In this document: positions 60,609-64,000 of the stretch, one piece after another
How the letters are laid out: every line of letters begins with the position of its first letter
Position numbering within the stretch: position 1 is the first letter of the stretch
Assembly (NCBI RefSeq): GCF_000715075.1
Contig: NC_134082.1
Coordinates: 63,952,466-64,016,465, forward strand
Origin: Nicotiana tabacum
Lineage: Eukaryota; Streptophyta; Magnoliopsida; Solanales; Solanaceae
DNA: 64,000 nt
Direction of reading: 5' to 3'
Notes under the pieces: model-generated
What the model was told of the DNA's origin: nothing
What the model saw: only the letters and a program-made list of their open reading frames with translations
The model's database searches: none
Translations under genes and position numbers: made by a program

Positions 60609-60705
60609 GAAACAAAAGATCAATGTTTCCTCCTTATCAAGCCTCATGATGTCGGTGTCGTCGCTCGGCTCAACTTTGTCTTTAACATCAAATTTGGATT
60701 TGGAA
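60609..60705 (-). pseudogene. Host gene exon remnant interrupted by element E
   Basis: The minus strand is open with a protein-like composition, including EFNPLTVSKSKFDVKDKVEP and DDTDIMRLDKEETLIFCF. It follows an acceptor-like TTGTGTGTTATTAAG at about 60706. Its GC content and codon pattern differ from the AT-rich DNA next to it. Element E sits at its downstream end, with GAAAC/GTTTC duplicated. Past E, at 50464 and below, the frame reaches a stop after two bases plus one codon. It could be a last exon or an exon piece. I do not recognise the protein. Confidence 0.4.
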
Positions 60706-61416
60706 ACCGTGAGGGGATTAAATTCCTTAATAACACACAAGAAACTTATGGACTCAGAATTTTTTATTTTTTATTTTCTTAAACTAACATCTTTTGATTT
60801 TTTGATTTTGAATACAAAATACTAACAGTTAGTACATTCTGGTGGCTTCATTTTCTTTTAACTTTTTTGTTTTGCGCAAGGAATGGGGGAAGTGGAACTG
60901 GAAAGAATAAGCATCATACCATATAAAATCTAGTAGTGAAGTATGTGGAAATAGGGGATCAGACAACTATTTAATCTAGAATGTTCAAGAAAGGTTTTTG
61001 CATTTAGATTGCTATATGTGAAGTTTAAATTTAGTGGGTGTGAGAATTATAGAGGAAGAAACGGAGAACAAACTTGATTCAAATTCATTTCAAGAGCAAG
61101 TGTCCAGCACTAAGTGTGGAATGGGAAAGTGGGCCATCACTGATTGAGAAAGAATTGATACTTCGAAGCCATGATGAGCTGGTTAATAACAGACGTGAAT
61201 TCAATTTTAAATTGTAGCTTTAAAGTCCATTAAACGTTATTTTTTATCGTAATAATTATTGGTATAGTATAATATATATTTGGAAAAAAATACCTCAAAA
61301 GTAGTAAATTATGTTGAATTTCCCGGCCTTGGATCCATCACTGAGTGAAAATTTGTTATTAAATAATCTTTTATTTGGACATTCGATACAATATTCTAGA
61401 CCACTAACCTGATTAT
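60706..61416. other. AT-rich DNA without recognised features
   Basis: No gene or repeat seen; possibly intron of the host remnant or plain intergenic DNA. Confidence 0.4.
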
Positions 61417-62154
61417 TGTATGGGTCAAAATCTGTCTATAGAATATTTAGGCCAAGATAATACTAAGGGAAGAGTCCCCGAATCGTCATTTGTCAAGATG
61501 GTCCAGGAAAGCATCATAGTCTGTGGTCGAAGAGTCGACAAGAGACATAGTCGAGGCGTAAACAAGGGTCGAGGTCGAGTAATGTTGATAGAGCTGTAGT
61601 GGCTAGTTTTCAAGATAGGATACTAAAGCGAATATTCTAGTGGATATTCTCTGAACTTGTACTATTAGGGTTTCCTAGTAATGTGTCCCATCTAAATGGA
61701 AAAAGACAATGATATGGGACATGTGAGATTCATTGCAAAGAATAGACTTTGACTAAAAGATTCGGTTCTCACTTACTAACATACAAACATCACCTTTTCT
61801 CTAAGACACTTGTCAATACTTTTCCATCAGATCCAAGAAAAACTCGAATATTCAAGAATCTATCTACCATTCACTATCAGGAGAAAGATCCACTTATTCC
61901 ATTCTTTATTGGGTGGTCATTCCTCTTATTTACTTGAATGCCATTTATTGTTGTTATTATTGAATGCTACATTATTGTTCCTAATTTCTAGAATATTTAT
62001 TGTACGATATTAATTACCATTGTTCGACTAGGTCTACACGATTGTTATCACTTCTTTAAAAACCTCATCTTAGGATATTATTGTTAGCTAAGATTAACTC
62101 ATATTCACATTAATTAAATTATTTGAACCAAGATTAATACTTTTTGGTCTAACA
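61417..62154 (+). repeat. 5' LTR of element F (left border tentative)
   Basis: It ends ...GGTCTAACA at 62154, before the PBS. The start TGTATGGGTCAAAATCTG at 61417 is the best TG candidate; the partner LTR is off-window. Confidence 0.55.
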
Positions 62155-62157
62155 ATT

Positions 62158-62175
62158 TGGCGCCGATTTTTAGTT
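62158..62175 (+). promoter_or_regulatory. Primer-binding site of element F
   Basis: TGGCGCCGATTTTTAGTT, three bases after the LTR. The first eight bases fit other plant gypsy elements; the rest has diverged. Confidence 0.6.
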
Positions 62176-62254
62176 TCGTCTAGATCTACAACTAATTCAT
62201 GTCACTAACGTCAAAAAACCTAAGATCTCCTTTCTTTGTGTATGCAAACCCCAC

Positions 62255-63933
62255 ATGGGAGGTAGCCGAGAAGAAAGGACGAGAGTAACAAGTGACTTTT
62301 CAACCAACCTCATGAATATCATCAACGAAAGCTGTGAAACGGCAGGCGAGGACACAATTCCCAATGCATCCCCTAGGCGAGATGGGCCATCGCCCCTACA
62401 CTACAATATAACAAAACCCCGTGGTAAAAGAGTCTCAACATCTACAGAGAACGGGATGCCCCCAGCTGTGAAAAAACTCCTCGAGGCGTGGCTAATTGAC
62501 ACGTTAACAAGCATCCTTAACAAACCGGCTCCAGGCACGAATGCAGAAACCACCAGAACTTGCACGATACAACAAATAGACAAGCAGTGCAACCAGCCCC
62601 TCCCTCAAATGACAAGTATAACTCATAATGTCATTGATAATGCATGTGACAATGCCCTTATTGCCATTCTAAAAAGGATGGAATAAATGGAGAATAAAAA
62701 TAAGGCGCTCCGAGATCAGATGAAAGAACACCAACAACAGGCTGATAAGATACTAGGCGCTCCTAAACTGCTGTCAGAAAGGGACGCCGACCTGTTCATA
62801 GAGCAGGCGTACAGTGATGATATAGCTCCTCATGCTATACCGAAAACCTTCAAAATGCTGGCCCACCTTAGGATAATAGAGCAGTCGTACAGTGATGATG
62901 TAGCCCCTCATTCCATACCAAAAACCTTCAAAATGCTTCCCTACCTTAGGATATACGATGGTACGACCGACCTTGAAGATCATGTGACTCATTATGTCAG
63001 CGCTGTGAACGGCAATGATCTCGCTAAAGAACAAGTGTCCTTCATTTTGCTGAAGAAGTTTTGTGAAACCCTCACATGAGAGGCCTTAACATGGTATTCG
63101 CAGCTACCAGCACACTCCACAGAAACTTTCGAAGAAATGGTCAACAAGTTCGTAACGGACCATGCCGAGCCAAGAAGGCCGAGGCAAGAGTGAACGACAT
63201 ATTTTCTATTAAAAAGTCCCTAAGAGAGGGGCTAGGGGACTTCCTCACCTGGTTTAACTGAGTAAGGATGACTCTGCCAAACGTATCTAAAGGGATGGCA
63301 GCCACAGCCTTTTAGAACGGGCTGAGTAGAGATGGTTCAAGAGCAACTAGGAAACTATTGAATTGGTTGATGAAGTATCCCCCAACCACTTGGGATGAAA
63401 TCCACAATGCCTATTCTATCGAGATCCAAGCATATGAGGACGACTCCAACGGGCCAACTCACTGACTGACCTCAGTACAAGTCGAATCCAGAAAAGACCG
63501 AAGAGACAACGCTAGAAGAGATCATGCAGTTTCGCGATCTAACAAGGAACGACATCAACCATATGTCAGAACAGTCGTTGCGCCCTCCCCTCACTATGAA
63601 GAAGGCCTGTCTAGACCAAGGACAAGAACTCATCAGAGCAAAAGAGGTATGACTCCCTTACTATCTGCTCACAATTTTTGTATGTCACCTACATAGATAG
63701 TCTATGCTCTGGAGAAACTCGGACCAAAAGTGAAGTGCCCGCCGAAGATGAGATCGGACCGGAACACTAGAAAGTTTGATTCCCTCTGTGAGTTCCACCA
63801 GGAACGAGGGCACAAAACTGAAGATTGCATCGCCCTAAGGCAGGAAGTCGTAAACATATTGCGACAAGGGCACCTCAAAGAGTTGCTAAGCAATATGGGA
63901 AGAACCAATTTTTCCAGAGGACGCGAACACTAG
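62255..63933 (+). pseudogene. gag of element F
   Basis: The ATG at 62255 starts MGGSREERTRVTSDFSTNLM. A single in-frame TAA (62684-62686) separates the first 143 codons from the next 130 in the same frame. The capsid entry IPKTFKMLPYLRIYDGTTDL is at about 62917-62975, and VSFILLKKFCETLT closes the frame at 63079. From 63080 to 63700 the core continues over several shifts and stops. A late frame (63730-63933) has CEFHQERGHKTEDCIALRQE and ILRQGHLKELLS, the C-terminal zinc-binding-like block before protease. It would form particles and bind RNA if intact. Confidence 0.85.
62798..62953 (+). repeat. In-frame 78 bp tandem duplication inside gag of F
   Basis: The stretch beginning ATAGAGCAGGCGTACAGTGA (62798) is repeated from 62876. 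The protein shows IEQAYSDDIAPHAIPKTFKM and then IEQSYSDDVAPHSIPKTFKM. The period is exactly 26 codons, so the frame was kept. The copies differ at about a dozen bases. Confidence 0.92.
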
Positions 63934-64000
63934 GGACCGCCAAAGCCTTCCTCACCATCTTGTACAATCTACATGATCAACGGCGACAGTGACGATGCCT

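Larger units (their letters stand above)
61417..64000 (+). mobile_element. Element F: Ty3/gypsy Tat-like element, 5' part only
   Basis: A putative LTR, a PBS beginning TGGCGCC and a degraded gag run to the right edge of the window. Gag style (capsid core, CEFH...GHKTEDC block) is Tat-like but LTR and PBS differ from A, B and E. Confidence 0.8.

Overview
This window is plant nuclear DNA made almost entirely of nested LTR retrotransposons. The coding remnants are plant Ty3/gypsy proteins of the Tat/Ogre lineage and plant Ty1/copia proteins. LTRs, primer-binding sites and target-site duplications (TSDs) can be read directly. The repeat families look Solanaceous, most like Nicotiana, but that is recognition from memory. 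I found no intact host gene, rRNA, tRNA or CRISPR array. One short exon-like host remnant sits beside element E.

Layout. (1) 1-14837: element A, a decayed Tat-type gypsy element on the minus strand whose 3' end lies off the window. Its gag is split by a 4.7 kb element with ~1 kb inverted arms (8468-13198). Its 3' spacer holds a mitochondrial-like segment with a nad4 fragment (~1445-2570). (2) 14838-15766: unassigned DNA with a MITE-like element. (3) 15767-24220: element B, a plus-strand Tat element with both LTRs but almost no gag and no integrase. (4) 24221-25221: repeat fragments. (5) 25222-49075: a plus-strand Ty1/copia element. Element D, a minus-strand Ogre-like element with ~4.5 kb LTRs and a gag but no pol, is inserted in its gag (26334-44146). 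(6) 49076-50464: a perfect 218 bp tandem duplication, a copia end fragment and a third, older repeat copy. (7) 50465-60608: element E, a plus-strand Tat element with a perfect 5 bp TSD, a short gag and no recognisable pol. (8) 60609-61416: host exon remnant and AT-rich DNA. (9) 61417-64000: the 5' part of element F, another Tat-like element.

The most interesting recurring structure is an accessory gene in A, B and E. It lies between pol and the 3' LTR and is always antisense to gag-pol. It looks intron-containing. In B and E its start lies downstream of a TATA box of its own. It encodes a domain resembling the putative gypsy-type transposon family (PF04195-like) followed by coiled coil, and A, B and E share a C-terminal SRR-containing motif. 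B and E have lost most of gag-pol but keep much of this gene and a repeat-rich spacer. They may be non-autonomous elements mobilised by others, with the antisense gene a second transcription unit. Antisense extra ORFs are known in this lineage, so the class is not new; its function is unknown.

Insertion order: the copia element went into an older dispersed repeat, then D went into copia gag. E disrupted the exon-like sequence. The inverted-arm element went into A gag. All boundaries were read by eye, without alignment software.
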